Part shown: positions 16,501 through 26,042 of the stretch, in pieces
How the letters are laid out: each line of letters begins with the position of its first letter
How positions within the stretch are numbered: position 1 is the stretch's first letter
Virus record (IMG/VR): IMGVR_UViG_3300023174_000134
Span: 1 to 64,000 of that record
Direction: 5' to 3' (one strand)
Origin: a virus
DNA length: 64,000 nt
Position numbers and translations under genes: made by a program
Notes under the pieces: generated by a model
What the model was told of the DNA's origin: nothing
What the model saw: the letters and a program-made list of their open reading frames with translations, nothing else
Databases searched by the model: none

Positions 16501-19448
16501 TCCAAAATAGTCAAATCTTGTTTGTTCAATGCATTTTGTTCAAGCAAAGAAAGTGAAGTATAGTATTCTAAGTTGCCAATTCGTTTGTCAAGGTTACCAA
16601 TATCACGCATTGTATAGCGTTTGTTATCAACATATTCAACATCAATATCAGATGTGTTGGCAACATAGGCAGGCTCACGAAGAATATACATTGTCATCGC
16701 ACCATCTTTATCGTTTGGCTGAACAGGAGTTAACGATGGGTTGCCTTGGAGAACTTCAAAGGTACGATTCTTATTCAATATTACTTTGTCCGTTCTTGGT
16801 AGATAATATTGATAGTCTAAAAGTATGTCGGAACCATTCTCTGGAATCTTAGGACCAGTCGTGGTTGAATCAACATCAAAGCTGACGGTGTTTGCTGTCG
16901 CTGCTGATGTGGGTATCGACCTAACAGGTCTATAATCAAGGCAATCTCTTAATTGATAAACTTGCCCGGTTGCCTGAGTTGTGTAAGAAGGAATACTTCC
17001 GTAATCGTATCCAACATAAGAATCTACGGTAAAGAATCCAGCGCCAGATGAATTGAAACGATTAAATTTAACAACTAACGGACCAGTAGGTGCAGCTGAA
17101 CCAGCTTTCAATCTAATAGATGAATGGTCATACAATGAATCTCTTTGACCAGTATCTAATGTGTATCGTGTTGTAACATCAATTGCACTTGCTGAGTTAG
17201 CAACAGTAATTTGATTATTGTTAAAGTCTAAAACGGAAACTAATTCAATTACATCAGGAACAAATAATGATTGAACTGTACCTGGAGTTTTATAAACTGT
17301 GTTGGCCATAATATGAACTTGACCATTTGCAGTATAAAGAATTACTCCATTATTTGCAAAAATACTTGTGCCGCCAGATGTTTGCACAGTAGCATTGGCA
17401 CCAACATATGTTTTGCCTTTTGAACCAGGATTACTTGCATCAATTGTTGCAGTAATATTTGCAACCATATTGTTACCATTGGTAACAGTAATCTTACGAG
17501 TACCTGTATCAACAGTATATAAGTTAGCAGGAATAATTTGGCCAACAGTATATGGTGATGTGCCGGCAGTTGTTACAACAATTTGATAATTCTCAGCTTT
17601 AGCAGAAGAACTTGTGGCAGCAGAAATTGTTTCACCTGTACCAACAGTTAATGCTGGAGAATCTGAAGATGAGAATGACTGAGATGCATACAGACGCTTA
17701 TACGAGTATGAAAAATCAGCAATTGTATTTTGTGCAATATAGTTTTGGCCAAGATTAAACAATAATGGCTCAAGGTTGCTATCTGAAATAAATGTGTCGT
17801 TATATGTTGAAGCTGGATCTTTAGATGAAGTATCAATATCAGCTGCGGCAAGACGAGTTGTACCGCTAACTATTGATAATGACTTAACATCATTAACTTC
17901 AAAGTCAATAGACCAGTTAGATAATGAATTTGGTGTAGTAATAAAAGGCTCAGAAAGTTGAATTGTCTGAGTTGCACCATTGTAATTGGTAATTGTTTTT
18001 GGTGTTTCACCAACACCAGGACCAGCAATAACTCTAAACTTGGCACCAATATAAGCGGTATTAGCAGTAGAATATAATTGTGAACCAGTTATACTATTTG
18101 CAATCTGAACATAACCTGTATTTGTTCCTAAAACAACTACATTACCACCTGTAATAGAACCAACATTCACATCAAACAAGTATGTGCGATAGGTATATGT
18201 TGAAGAATTTTGTGTATTGGATGCAGAATCAAATGCAATAGATTTAACACGAGCTGTACCAATCTTAGTATTAGTAATTGTACCAGCAGTTGCCACATTG
18301 ATTGTGCTATTTGATACACAATGTAAATCTACTGTTTGTAAACTGTTAATTGGTAAAGAACCAAAATGTGTATTTGAATACACATAATAACCATAGTCAG
18401 CAGTCAGTCGTTTATTATTTACTGAATCGGTTGTTCTTGGTTTATCAAATGTAATTGTTGTTGGTGCAATGGTTTCAAATTCATAACCGTAAACATATGC
18501 TTTACCTGGCGATAGAATGACGTTAGCCTTTGCAGTATTAGCTGCACTTGTTTCTAATGCAAGTTTGAATGGTCGAACAGTATAGTTACCAGATTCATCA
18601 TATGTTCTGCGTGCTAAAGTATCTTCTAACACAGCATATTGTGGATAAATTAATGCGTAAGATAGAGTTCCATTTACAGTTCTAGCTAACTCAATAAATT
18701 GCGTGTCATCGGTAGAATCAAGCGTTCTGCTAGAAAGAATTAGTTCAATCTTAAATCGGTCGGCACCTGGAGCTTGAAAGTTAGAAGCATCTTGTGCTGG
18801 ATCCAACAAAGAAGTATCTTGTGTATATTCAACAATAGATTCTGTAATTTCAAAACCAATTCTTGCATTGGCAGATGTATTATATTTACTGAGTGCTATT
18901 GTTTGAGAACTGTTTTTAATGAAAAAACCATCATAAAAATAAACACCATCACTTACAGAAAATGTTTTGCCAGTTCCAACACCACCTGTTGAAACATTAG
19001 CAAAAACTGGAGCAGCTTCAACTGTGGTAATTGTATCACCAGCAGCAAAAGCTGTTCCTGAAATTTGTTTTACAAAGATTGTTTTTGGATCACCAGTACC
19101 AGCATCAGCATCATAAACAACCACAACTTGACCAGTTTTTGTTCCTGCCAAATTGGTAATTGTTTTGCCGTTAAAATTGTTAATATTAACCGCTGTACCA
19201 GCATAATCTGTGGCCACATTTAAATATGTGGAATCATGGATGAACAGTTGACCACCAGAAACGACAGAACCGTTTTTGAAAACGTGTTCGCCAAAACGCT
19301 CAACTTGTTTTTGTAAAAGAGTTTGAGATTGTGTTAATTCACGAGCTTGAACAGCAAAACCAGGCTTAAACAATATCCGAAGAAATTTCTTATCTTCGTT
19401 AAAATCATCATAATATGGATTGACATTAAAATTGGTATTTAACGACAT
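13518..19448 (-). CDS. Very large baseplate/fibre-attachment protein (DUF4815 type)
   Basis: 1976 residues, the largest gene here. The N-terminus NVNPYYDDFNEDKKFLRILF followed by KPGFAVQARELTQSQTLLQ is the hallmark of the DUF4815 virion proteins of marine T4-like phages. Much of the rest is beta-rich with binding-module-like segments. Near the C-terminus is the GGTGYSTNANAVVTITGGGG motif also present in gp6, gp8 and the 835-residue neighbour. Its place next to gp8 suggests a peripheral wedge or fibre-adaptor role analogous in position to T4 gp10-gp12; homology to those is not claimed. Confidence 0.75.
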   Translation of the reverse strand: MSLNTNFNVNPYYDDFNEDKKFLRILFKPGFAVQARELTQSQTLLQKQVERFGEHVFKNGSVVSGGQLFIHDSTYLNVATDYAGTAVNINNFNGKTITNLAGTKTGQVVVVYDADAGTGDPKTIFVKQISGTAFAAGDTITTVEAAPVFANVSTGGVGTGKTFSVSDGVYFYDGFFIKNSSQTIALSKYNTSANARIGFEITESIVEYTQDTSLLDPAQDASNFQAPGADRFKIELILSSRTLDSTDDTQFIELARTVNGTLSYALIYPQYAVLEDTLARRTYDESGNYTVRPFKLALETSAANTAKANVILSPGKAYVYGYEFETIAPTTITFDKPRTTDSVNNKRLTADYGYYVYSNTHFGSLPINSLQTVDLHCVSNSTINVATAGTITNTKIGTARVKSIAFDSASNTQNSSTYTYRTYLFDVNVGSITGGNVVVLGTNTGYVQIANSITGSQLYSTANTAYIGAKFRVIAGPGVGETPKTITNYNGATQTIQLSEPFITTPNSLSNWSIDFEVNDVKSLSIVSGTTRLAAADIDTSSKDPASTYNDTFISDSNLEPLLFNLGQNYIAQNTIADFSYSYKRLYASQSFSSSDSPALTVGTGETISAATSSSAKAENYQIVVTTAGTSPYTVGQIIPANLYTVDTGTRKITVTNGNNMVANITATIDASNPGSKGKTYVGANATVQTSGGTSIFANNGVILYTANGQVHIMANTVYKTPGTVQSLFVPDVIELVSVLDFNNNQITVANSASAIDVTTRYTLDTGQRDSLYDHSSIRLKAGSAAPTGPLVVKFNRFNSSGAGFFTVDSYVGYDYGSIPSYTTQATGQVYQLRDCLDYRPVRSIPTSAATANTVSFDVDSTTTGPKIPENGSDILLDYQYYLPRTDKVILNKNRTFEVLQGNPSLTPVQPNDKDGAMTMYILREPAYVANTSDIDVEYVDNKRYTMRDIGNLDKRIGNLEYYTSLSLLEQNALNKQDLTILDSTNLPRFKNGIVVDSFDGTSVADVTNNDYSIAVDPKRKEIRPTFNITSHLLTFDSANSSNYLKAGPIVMPTATHTVFVDQNKSSKVYNINPFNIVNYIGKIQLDPPSDVWIDTDKQPDVLVNLEGDKDAWALITRDAYSYEWGNWETYWTGTTSSSYVADRRPALVQVTTTTTTQNQTRSGVFSQVVPSTITQSLGDRVIDVSIIPYMRDRGILFTCSDFKPTTELFGFFDNISVNKYIARANKFTLSSNNLGYITQSGNAEKVNVTNTATSTVNATAFVVRTSNREAFVVNLNPSTLLNGATMNLVGQSSGTTIKINGYDHYSGFVTSATSNTIVLSVDATSANNTGDYAGSTVYIVSGTGAGQSATVSSYTAGTRTLAIVGTWTTTPTSNSIYSIGNLTTTSAGDVAGVFNIPNGIFRIGEKNFRLIDTSSGDIGSSSTNGDATFFAQGILQQTENTIISATVPTIQRVAVKDNRVVTTTAVTERVVGWYDPLAQTFLVSPSNYPQGIFLSKARFCFKTKDPTVPVTLQVRSVVNGYPSTSLIYPYSTVTLTPDKVKTTTSPNLDDATKYTEFVFDSPLFLQPGEHCFVLLSNSNKYETYSAEIGKLDTVSGRQISEQPYQGSLFLSQNGSTWTAEQNSDLMFRLFRYTFDTGTTQTQFNVNYPSANTVYDLMHLIATGISVENTSITYQFNSEKAVTGGKTGFLPFTPLTDYPMTDGNGRRVLTTTANTTLTVRATMATSNPDIAPFIDTSRISLIAVENIINDLPLSNSDIVLSSGGTGYSTNANAVVTITGGGGSGATAAAVVTGNVVTSVYLTAAGSGYETSPTITLVDANTTPGTGVTITYNGEDKKSGGNSNVRYITRKVNLADGFDSGDLRVYLTAYKPSNSNIRVYYKVLSISDPNAFEDKNYQLMTQLNNTNFVSNSYNDYREISYAPGVNGTANNSVTYTSGSTAYNSFRTFAIKIVLTGTNTTDVPKVRDFRAIALPAGS

Positions 19449-19460
19449 TAACTATTTTCC

Positions 19461-21044
19461 TTAGAATCTAATAACAAACTTAACATTTTCAGCTTGTCCA
19501 TCTGCTCGTGTAACTTTTTGAATATTTTCAGCATACAATATATCACCGGTATATGGTTGAAATTCAGGATTGGTCAATTTTACAACAGTCCTGTTTATAC
19601 CAGAATTTGCACCAATTAATGTGCCACCAACTGATACTGTTCCTTTCACTTTGGTCAATCTAACTTCATTTGCTGATTGAGCATTTACAAACCCATAAAA
19701 ATAGGCACTATTAGAAGAAGCTCCCTGATAAACAAACTCGTTTAACTCAAAGTTTGTACCAGCAATTAAAGTTATATTTGTGGTTTGCGAAATAACTGTA
19801 TTTGCATTTGAACTAATCACAGGTGAAGTATTACCGTATTTATACGGATCTCTTAAAAGTCCATACTGTCTAAATGAGGTGGATGTTGAAATTAGACCAT
19901 TTTCTGTAGCATCAACTGACCCAATTCTTTCGACAACCATAACATTCGTTGCATCTAACTCTTTTGCAGGATTGAAACCGTGGCCAAATTTAGGAGTAAT
20001 AATGACTCTGGCATTTGCCGTATTTGCACCAGGTGTTGCACCAGATGTTCCTGATCCATAAATTGTTGCATTGGCATACGAATATCCAGTTCCAGAAACA
20101 TCTATTGTTATTTTTGATATTGCACTATTTGTAATATTGGCAGAAGCTATTGCTCCAGTTCCATCGCCGTCAATATAAACTCTTGTTTTAAATGTGAGGT
20201 TATTTGCTGTTGTTCCGCCACCATTTGCGGTAGTGGCAGTTGATATGATGATTGAACTTGTATTTGGATTTACAGTTGTTACAGTTGTTCCAGAAGCAAT
20301 ACCTGTTCCGGTTACTGCCATATTTGCAACCACATTTGTAGTATTTGCAAGAGCAATTGTAGTTACTCCTGATACAAACGCCGTTGCGGTAATTGAAGGT
20401 TCAGCATATCCCTTGCCTCCGCCAGTAACTATAATTGTTGTTAATTCACCATCAATTAAGTTTGTTGAACTTACATTATAGTCTAGTTTTGCAATAGAAA
20501 TTGGAGCTGGAATCCAATCTGTTGTCAAAAACCGATTAGATGGTTTGACATTATACATATATTTCCAAATAAAGCCATCTGCTGTAAAGATTGTTCCGTT
20601 AGCCGTAGAATAATCTCCAGTCGGTTCTACTGTGGAAATAGAGTTTGCATTATTAGATAAACACTTATATACGTTTCTGGCAGAAGTCAAAATATACATC
20701 GGTTGACTGTTACCACCAGCACCAGAATCAGCCGTCAATAATGTATCAATTGATATTTTGTCATCAAATTGTTTGTATCTTTTTCCTGTTGTCCAATTTA
20801 CACGAGGAACAACCAATTCCACATCATTACCAGTAATGCGTTTGGCCGCATACATATTGTCCCATACAGATTTCTCATCAAAAGAAGAATCAACTATGGA
20901 ATTTGGAGAAGATTCGTTTGCATACGGAACATGATTTCCAATGAACACATAACCAACTGTAGCTGGTTCCGGTTCATAGAACGATTCTTTGAATTGTTCT
21001 GCGTTATTAAACGAGAGTTTTTTGGAAGTATAAAAAGTTGCCAT
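19461..21044 (-). CDS. 8: Baseplate wedge protein gp8
   Basis: 527 residues. The segment KSVWDNMYAAKRITGND followed by LVVPRVNW aligns with the gp8 pattern MWTHMMGTVKV...VIPRRDW of T4. The features YKCLSN, GTIFTADGFIWKYMY and TDWIPAPI occur in gp8 order. It is longer than T4 gp8 (334 residues) owing to inserted GxGY beta repeats (GGGKGYAEPSI, GTGYSYANATI). T4 gp8 is a dimeric wedge component contacting gp10 and gp7. Located with gp6 and gp25 as expected for a wedge operon. Confidence 0.8.
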   Translation of the reverse strand: MATFYTSKKLSFNNAEQFKESFYEPEPATVGYVFIGNHVPYANESSPNSIVDSSFDEKSVWDNMYAAKRITGNDVELVVPRVNWTTGKRYKQFDDKISIDTLLTADSGAGGNSQPMYILTSARNVYKCLSNNANSISTVEPTGDYSTANGTIFTADGFIWKYMYNVKPSNRFLTTDWIPAPISIAKLDYNVSSTNLIDGELTTIIVTGGGKGYAEPSITATAFVSGVTTIALANTTNVVANMAVTGTGIASGTTVTTVNPNTSSIIISTATTANGGGTTANNLTFKTRVYIDGDGTGAIASANITNSAISKITIDVSGTGYSYANATIYGSGTSGATPGANTANARVIITPKFGHGFNPAKELDATNVMVVERIGSVDATENGLISTSTSFRQYGLLRDPYKYGNTSPVISSNANTVISQTTNITLIAGTNFELNEFVYQGASSNSAYFYGFVNAQSANEVRLTKVKGTVSVGGTLIGANSGINRTVVKLTNPEFQPYTGDILYAENIQKVTRADGQAENVKFVIRF

Positions 21045-21056
21045 GGTTTAATATTC

Positions 21057-21064
21057 TATTTATG
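21057..21064 (-). promoter_or_regulatory. Candidate late promoter box (CATAAATA)
   Basis: Minus strand CATAAATAGAA overlaps the 3' end of the 835-residue gene (stop at 21060-21062) and lies 12 bases before the gp8 start codon. One mismatch to TATAAATA, with the GA extension seen at the other boxes. Confidence 0.45.
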
Positions 21065-23567
21065 TAACAATTACAAGGGTTTCGCCGTTTGAAGTTATCG
21101 TAAATGCAGAATTTACTGTTGCTACCGTGTTACTGTAAATAGCATTAACATATCTAATTTGTGAATTAACAGCAATTTGAGAACCTATTGTTAACACACC
21201 TAAACTATTAGAAATATTAAATTTCGTGTTTGTGCCAGTTATATAGATGCTACTATTTACATTGACTGTTCCAGCAATAGTATTTGCCACATTTAAAGCC
21301 GTTTTGTCAATAGTGGTATTAATTGTTTCATTAATCTTATATTCTGCATAATCAATGAATCCAGCTGGGTGAATTAAATCTTTGAACACATCTTTAAATT
21401 TACTAAATTCTACCGAAGATGAGAGTAAATATGAATAATCAACATAGTATTCACGACCTTGGATCACTCTTTCTGAACTCGACAGTAAAGAATCGGATGT
21501 TGTCCAACGACCAGGAAAAGTAATATAACTTGGTTCAATTTCTGTGTTTGCTGTAGCTGTTCCATCACCATATGCTGTCAAACTAATCTGTGGTGCAAAT
21601 TCATATCCTTCACCAGCATCAGTAATTCTTATTTTTAATATAGCACCAGGGTTCTGGTCAGATTGTGCTAACAAATTCTCACCATCACCCATTAAAGCCG
21701 ATACAGTCAAATTAGCGTTAGATCCAGCTGTTGATGAAATCGTGATTGTTGGTAATTTTTTAGCATCATAATTTTGACCGCCTATTGGGTAATCACCAAA
21801 TTTACCAATTGTTTTGTTAGTTGTAGCATAATTAAAATTAACATTAACATTCAATGAGGTGTTGGATGAAATGGAATTAATATAACGAGGTTCATTGTTA
21901 ACCATAATTCGGTCACCAACTCGTAAATCATCTTGAAATACAGTATTAGTTCCAATAACTGTTACATTTGAATTGCCAAAAGTATTTGCGGTACCACGAA
22001 TTCTTGATGGTTGTAATTCTACTTTAGTAATTGCACCTGTTGGTGACACATTGGTTACGGCTGCAGCTCCACCAATACCAAAAGTCATAGATTTTTGTGT
22101 GAATAATAATTCATCTCCAATGGCATATCCACTGCCGCCATTATTAATTTCAATTCTACCTAGTGAATATGTGCTTAAAACTTGATGCGTTGTGCCGTTT
22201 GCTTGAAACGGTGCAGAATCAGCATCTAATGTTGGAATAGAAGCAAATGCGGCATTGGCAAATAAAATTGCCACATTGGTAATTGCACCAATACTTGTAA
22301 CATTCTGAAAACTTAAAGCATCAATAATTTTTGAATTAACATTTTCAGTAACAATTGAAGCATTGAATCCATAATTGGCAGCATTAATTGCAATACTTCC
22401 ATAATCAGCAATTCTATCAGTATTAACAACAAAAACATTTGCTGTGTTTTGACCAGAAACATCAACACCATCAATAGCAAGAGTTAATGAAGCTGCGCCC
22501 GTTCCAACCACATAAACATTTGAACCAACTTTAAATCCGGCACCGCCAGCTAAAGCTTGAATTTTATTAATAAATCCAGAAAATACTTCTGAAATAACGG
22601 CAGTTGCTGGATTTGTAGGGTTGCCTCCAGTAATTGTTACTGGATCTCCAACATTATAACTTGCACCACCATTAATAATGTTAATTGTTCTAAGTGAAGC
22701 TAACCCTAAAACTTCTATCTCAATTAACGAACCATCATCTGGATCTATAATATCTAATGTTGCATTTTCGCCTGTTGTAAATTCTCCAAGGAGAGTTTTT
22801 TTGTTTACATAAAGTTCAAAAATAGGAACAGTATTAACTGTTTTTTGTGAAACCCTTTCTACTAAAGCTGTAGCAGAAGAATCTGACCCGGTCAACTTAC
22901 GGTTTGTTAAAATTTCAAAATTAAAATCATTATATAAAACTTTTATTTCAGAATTATTTGCCGGAGCAGAGTTGAATATTAATTTTCTGGATTCTTTGCG
23001 AACATAATAATCTGTGGCTTCGGTTTTCAAAACTCCATTTACATATACGGCAATTGTTTCTGCCGCAGCAACTTGAGCTAATTTAAATGTTGTTTTTGTT
23101 CCGTTACCAGTATAATTACTGTAAACACTTTGCGAAATACGAAATGCATTTTCAATCAACCATTTGCCATCAGAAGCTCGCAAAACATTTAAATTTGGTT
23201 GAATAACTTCTACTTCTTCATTAAATAAAAGACGGAATAAAAGTTGAAAAGATTTTTGATTACCTTTAGCCAAATACAAAGGCAATATTTGTTTGATTAG
23301 AGTGCCTTTGTCTACCTCAACATTACGAGGAATTAAACTAGCATAGGTATTGAAAAAGTTATTTTCAAATTCTGCAATAGAATAATCAACATCGGAGATA
23401 TAACGAAGGTCTTTTGACTTAGTTATTAAGTCATTCTTTTTTGTGCCTTGTTTGTTTTCTAAGAACTCATAATATGCTTCCAAAAAAGCAATAAAATTAG
23501 GATGTTCTTCACGAACAAACTCCGGTACCTGACGATTAATCAGTAACGATGTTTTTTGGTCAGCCAT
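21060..23567 (-). CDS. Large baseplate wedge protein (gp7-position counterpart)
   Basis: 835 residues. The N-terminus (INRQVPEFVREEHPNFIAFL, AYYEFLENKQ, SFQLLFRLLFNEEVEV) recalls a conserved wedge protein of marine T4-like phages encoded between gp6 and gp8, the place of T4 gp7. The body has a TGNGTKTTFKLA adhesion-like module and several GxGY repeats (GGASYNVGDPVTI, GGSGYAIGDELLF, GEGYEFAPQI). The C-terminal part includes DLIHPAGFIDYAEYKI. Baseplate location is secure from context; equivalence to gp7 is inference. Confidence 0.65.
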   Translation of the reverse strand: MADQKTSLLINRQVPEFVREEHPNFIAFLEAYYEFLENKQGTKKNDLITKSKDLRYISDVDYSIAEFENNFFNTYASLIPRNVEVDKGTLIKQILPLYLAKGNQKSFQLLFRLLFNEEVEVIQPNLNVLRASDGKWLIENAFRISQSVYSNYTGNGTKTTFKLAQVAAAETIAVYVNGVLKTEATDYYVRKESRKLIFNSAPANNSEIKVLYNDFNFEILTNRKLTGSDSSATALVERVSQKTVNTVPIFELYVNKKTLLGEFTTGENATLDIIDPDDGSLIEIEVLGLASLRTINIINGGASYNVGDPVTITGGNPTNPATAVISEVFSGFINKIQALAGGAGFKVGSNVYVVGTGAASLTLAIDGVDVSGQNTANVFVVNTDRIADYGSIAINAANYGFNASIVTENVNSKIIDALSFQNVTSIGAITNVAILFANAAFASIPTLDADSAPFQANGTTHQVLSTYSLGRIEINNGGSGYAIGDELLFTQKSMTFGIGGAAAVTNVSPTGAITKVELQPSRIRGTANTFGNSNVTVIGTNTVFQDDLRVGDRIMVNNEPRYINSISSNTSLNVNVNFNYATTNKTIGKFGDYPIGGQNYDAKKLPTITISSTAGSNANLTVSALMGDGENLLAQSDQNPGAILKIRITDAGEGYEFAPQISLTAYGDGTATANTEIEPSYITFPGRWTTSDSLLSSSERVIQGREYYVDYSYLLSSSVEFSKFKDVFKDLIHPAGFIDYAEYKINETINTTIDKTALNVANTIAGTVNVNSSIYITGTNTKFNISNSLGVLTIGSQIAVNSQIRYVNAIYSNTVATVNSAFTITSNGETLVIVT

Positions 23568-25621
23568 TATGAACTATATTTCTTTTCTAATATTGTTGAA
23601 ATTGCTATTGGATCATCTTCATCAATGGTAAGAATTGTGTCCCTTGTTGATTCAATAATTCCTTTTTCAGATTCAATTGATAGACGAATTAATCCATCAG
23701 TAGAATCAATGCTTAAAAACCGAATGTTATTAATGGTTACAATTCCATTGTCATAATCAATAGTTCCTGCATTAGAATTAATAATCTGCCTTTGTGCTAA
23801 ACTATCATAATAAATTGTTCTAAGTGTACCTGTTTTACCATCAATAACAGCAAGCGCTTCTGCACCATATCCGTTACCGCCAGTAATTGAAACTGTGGCA
23901 CGAGTATAATCAGTACCACGATTAGTGATATTAATATTTTGAATTTTACCATTTACAATTACTGCTTCAGCTGTTGCATTTGTGCCATCGCCAGTAATTG
24001 TAACTGTTGGTGTGGTTGTATATCCTGTTCCTGGATTGGTAATTTGAATTGAAGATATACCAGTAAAAGATTGTGGAGCCTCATCAAATTGAGCCGTTCT
24101 TACTGTTCCAGTAATATCAAATACTGTAAATAATGTTGATGTTAATTTATTTGTTAGTGTTCCACGATGAATAGGAACATTATATTTAATTGTATAACTT
24201 ACAGATTCATTTAATTGAGGTGTAAATCGGCGTTGAACACGGACAACGGTTTCTGATCCAATAATTGAATCACCATTCGTAGCATCAATAGAGTCTTGTA
24301 ATTTTGAAAGAATAAATGTACCAGCAAACTTATTCAAATTGGTATCACGGTAATCTAAAATAGCTTGACGAATATTTGTTTTAATACTGCCTTCATCTGA
24401 AGATGTTTTCTTTGGGTCATATTGAACTCGGTTTTCAACAATTAAATATAAAAATTGTGCATCACGAATTTCTGCACTTACTGATACAATTGCTTTTGGG
24501 TTAATAATATCATCAATAATTCTTTGTTTTTCAGTTTCAGAAATAAAATAATTTGCTTTTGGTTTTAGTGCAATATAAACTTTACCAAAAACTTTTGGAG
24601 TTTCAGTTTCGCCACCCCAAACGGATAAAGAATCTACACTTGGGTATTTACTCTTAATATACGATTCATAATCTTTAACAGTAACTAAACGATTTTGTGT
24701 TGCATATTGAGCTGCAGCTGAGTATTTAATTGAATCGACTGTTTCACGAGTTGAACCACCAGATGCTACATCAACAACATCAACAACGATATCAGAATAA
24801 GCGCCAATTGAAGAAGCGGCAACAAAACCATTCGTTTGATTGGCAGCAACACCATTGGTAACCAAATATGTTACTGTAACAACTGCACCATCATTAAGTG
24901 CTTTGCCAACCACTCCATCACCAAAATAAATTTCGTAGTTTCCATTTTTACTTTCTTGTAAAAAATAAACATTAGATGTTGAAGTAATATCAAGAATATC
25001 TGTTACTTGATTATAAACTTGTGTTGATGTATTTCCCACATTTGGTGATACGGATACAGAAATTGTTGTTGTATCAATATTGTTATCAGGTAATACAAAT
25101 ACAGATTTTGGATTAGAGTTTTCAGTATAATTGAAAACATAACTTACCAATGAACCTTCATAAATGTCCAAATTTTCAAAGAAAAAAGAAGTGTTGGATT
25201 TTGTTACTGTGGTTTCTTCTAATACAACAAAATTATAAGAAAGACTATCAATTAAATTTGAACTAAATGTAAACCCTCTTGGAATAGTCAATGTTTCAGG
25301 TGTTGTTGTTCCACTATTCACAGTTACATTAACGATTGCTCGTGGTGCAGTAACAGAAAAAGGAATATAACCTAAAGTTTTGGCGTGAGAAACAACCGAA
25401 TCTCTTAGTAAAGCGGTATCTAAAAATGCTTCATTAGCCACCATGTTCAAGTAGTATGAATTGTAGTGGGTATTATAAGCAAGAATATCTAAAAGAATAT
25501 TTAATCCAGCACCATCAAAATCATAGTCTTGAAATTGAGATTGTTGTTTTAAATATGCTTTTAGGTTTGTCTTGATTTGGTCAAAATCAAGGTCAGAAAT
25601 CTGTAAACGAGCGTTAGCCAT
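23567..25621 (-). CDS. 6: Baseplate wedge protein gp6
   Basis: 684 residues (T4 gp6 is 660). The N-terminal region DYDFDGAGLNILLDILAYNT plus HYNSYYLNMVANEAFLDTAL is the conserved gp6/gpJ-like core that forms the wedge ring around the hub. IPFSVTAPRAIVNVTV and DYESYIKSKYPSVDSLSVWG are also family hallmarks. A GxGY insert (GTGYTTTPTVTITGDG) is near the C-terminus. It is adjacent to gp25, its wedge partner in T4, with a one-base overlap to the gp7-position gene. Confidence 0.9.
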   Translation of the reverse strand: MANARLQISDLDFDQIKTNLKAYLKQQSQFQDYDFDGAGLNILLDILAYNTHYNSYYLNMVANEAFLDTALLRDSVVSHAKTLGYIPFSVTAPRAIVNVTVNSGTTTPETLTIPRGFTFSSNLIDSLSYNFVVLEETTVTKSNTSFFFENLDIYEGSLVSYVFNYTENSNPKSVFVLPDNNIDTTTISVSVSPNVGNTSTQVYNQVTDILDITSTSNVYFLQESKNGNYEIYFGDGVVGKALNDGAVVTVTYLVTNGVAANQTNGFVAASSIGAYSDIVVDVVDVASGGSTRETVDSIKYSAAAQYATQNRLVTVKDYESYIKSKYPSVDSLSVWGGETETPKVFGKVYIALKPKANYFISETEKQRIIDDIINPKAIVSVSAEIRDAQFLYLIVENRVQYDPKKTSSDEGSIKTNIRQAILDYRDTNLNKFAGTFILSKLQDSIDATNGDSIIGSETVVRVQRRFTPQLNESVSYTIKYNVPIHRGTLTNKLTSTLFTVFDITGTVRTAQFDEAPQSFTGISSIQITNPGTGYTTTPTVTITGDGTNATAEAVIVNGKIQNINITNRGTDYTRATVSITGGNGYGAEALAVIDGKTGTLRTIYYDSLAQRQIINSNAGTIDYDNGIVTINNIRFLSIDSTDGLIRLSIESEKGIIESTRDTILTIDEDDPIAISTILEKKYSS

Positions 25622-25625
25622 TTTC

Positions 25626-26030
25626 TTATCTAATCCGTTCTAAGAAAAAATTAATTGTAATTGGGTCGGTTCTATTCAGAACAAAAAATTCCATCTCTAC
25701 TTTAAACCCATTTCTGTCAAAATCTGCAATAGCATTAATTCTTGAAACTCTAGCTCTAGGTTCGTAGTTTGATATTGTCTGTTCTATTTCTCTTTCTATG
25801 GAAGAAGCCGTAATTGTGTCCATATTTTCAAACAAAAGTCGGCGAATATTGCTACCAATGTCTGGTTGAAATGGCCTCTCATAGTGATTAGTTAACACCA
25901 AATTCTTTATAGAATTGATGACCGCCATATCACCAACATGGCGGTTTATGTCTTTTTTGACTGGATGAATAGTAAAATTTAAGTCTAAATCACTATATTC
26001 CCGAGCGATATTTGTGGTTACGGTTGCCAT
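25626..26030 (-). CDS. 25: Baseplate wedge protein gp25
   Basis: 134 residues, matching T4 gp25 (132) and the gpW/T6SS TssE family. YERPFQPDIGSNIRRLLFEN and the conserved EPR motif (SNYEPRARVSRI) are present. gp25 binds the gp6 dimer core and primes sheath assembly. A late-type box at 26035-26042 lies only four bases before its start codon, so transcripts from it would be leaderless or need an upstream start. Confidence 0.92.
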   Translation of the reverse strand: MATVTTNIAREYSDLDLNFTIHPVKKDINRHVGDMAVINSIKNLVLTNHYERPFQPDIGSNIRRLLFENMDTITASSIEREIEQTISNYEPRARVSRINAIADFDRNGFKVEMEFFVLNRTDPITINFFLERIR

Positions 26031-26034
26031 ATCT

Positions 26035-26042
26035 TATTTATG
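26035..26042 (-). promoter_or_regulatory. Candidate late promoter box (CATAAATA) abutting gp25
   Basis: Minus strand CATAAATAAGAT then ATG. Same geometry (box, four bases, ATG) as the perfect box before the gene at 32988. With T4 spacing the transcript would begin at or next to the start codon. Confidence 0.4.
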
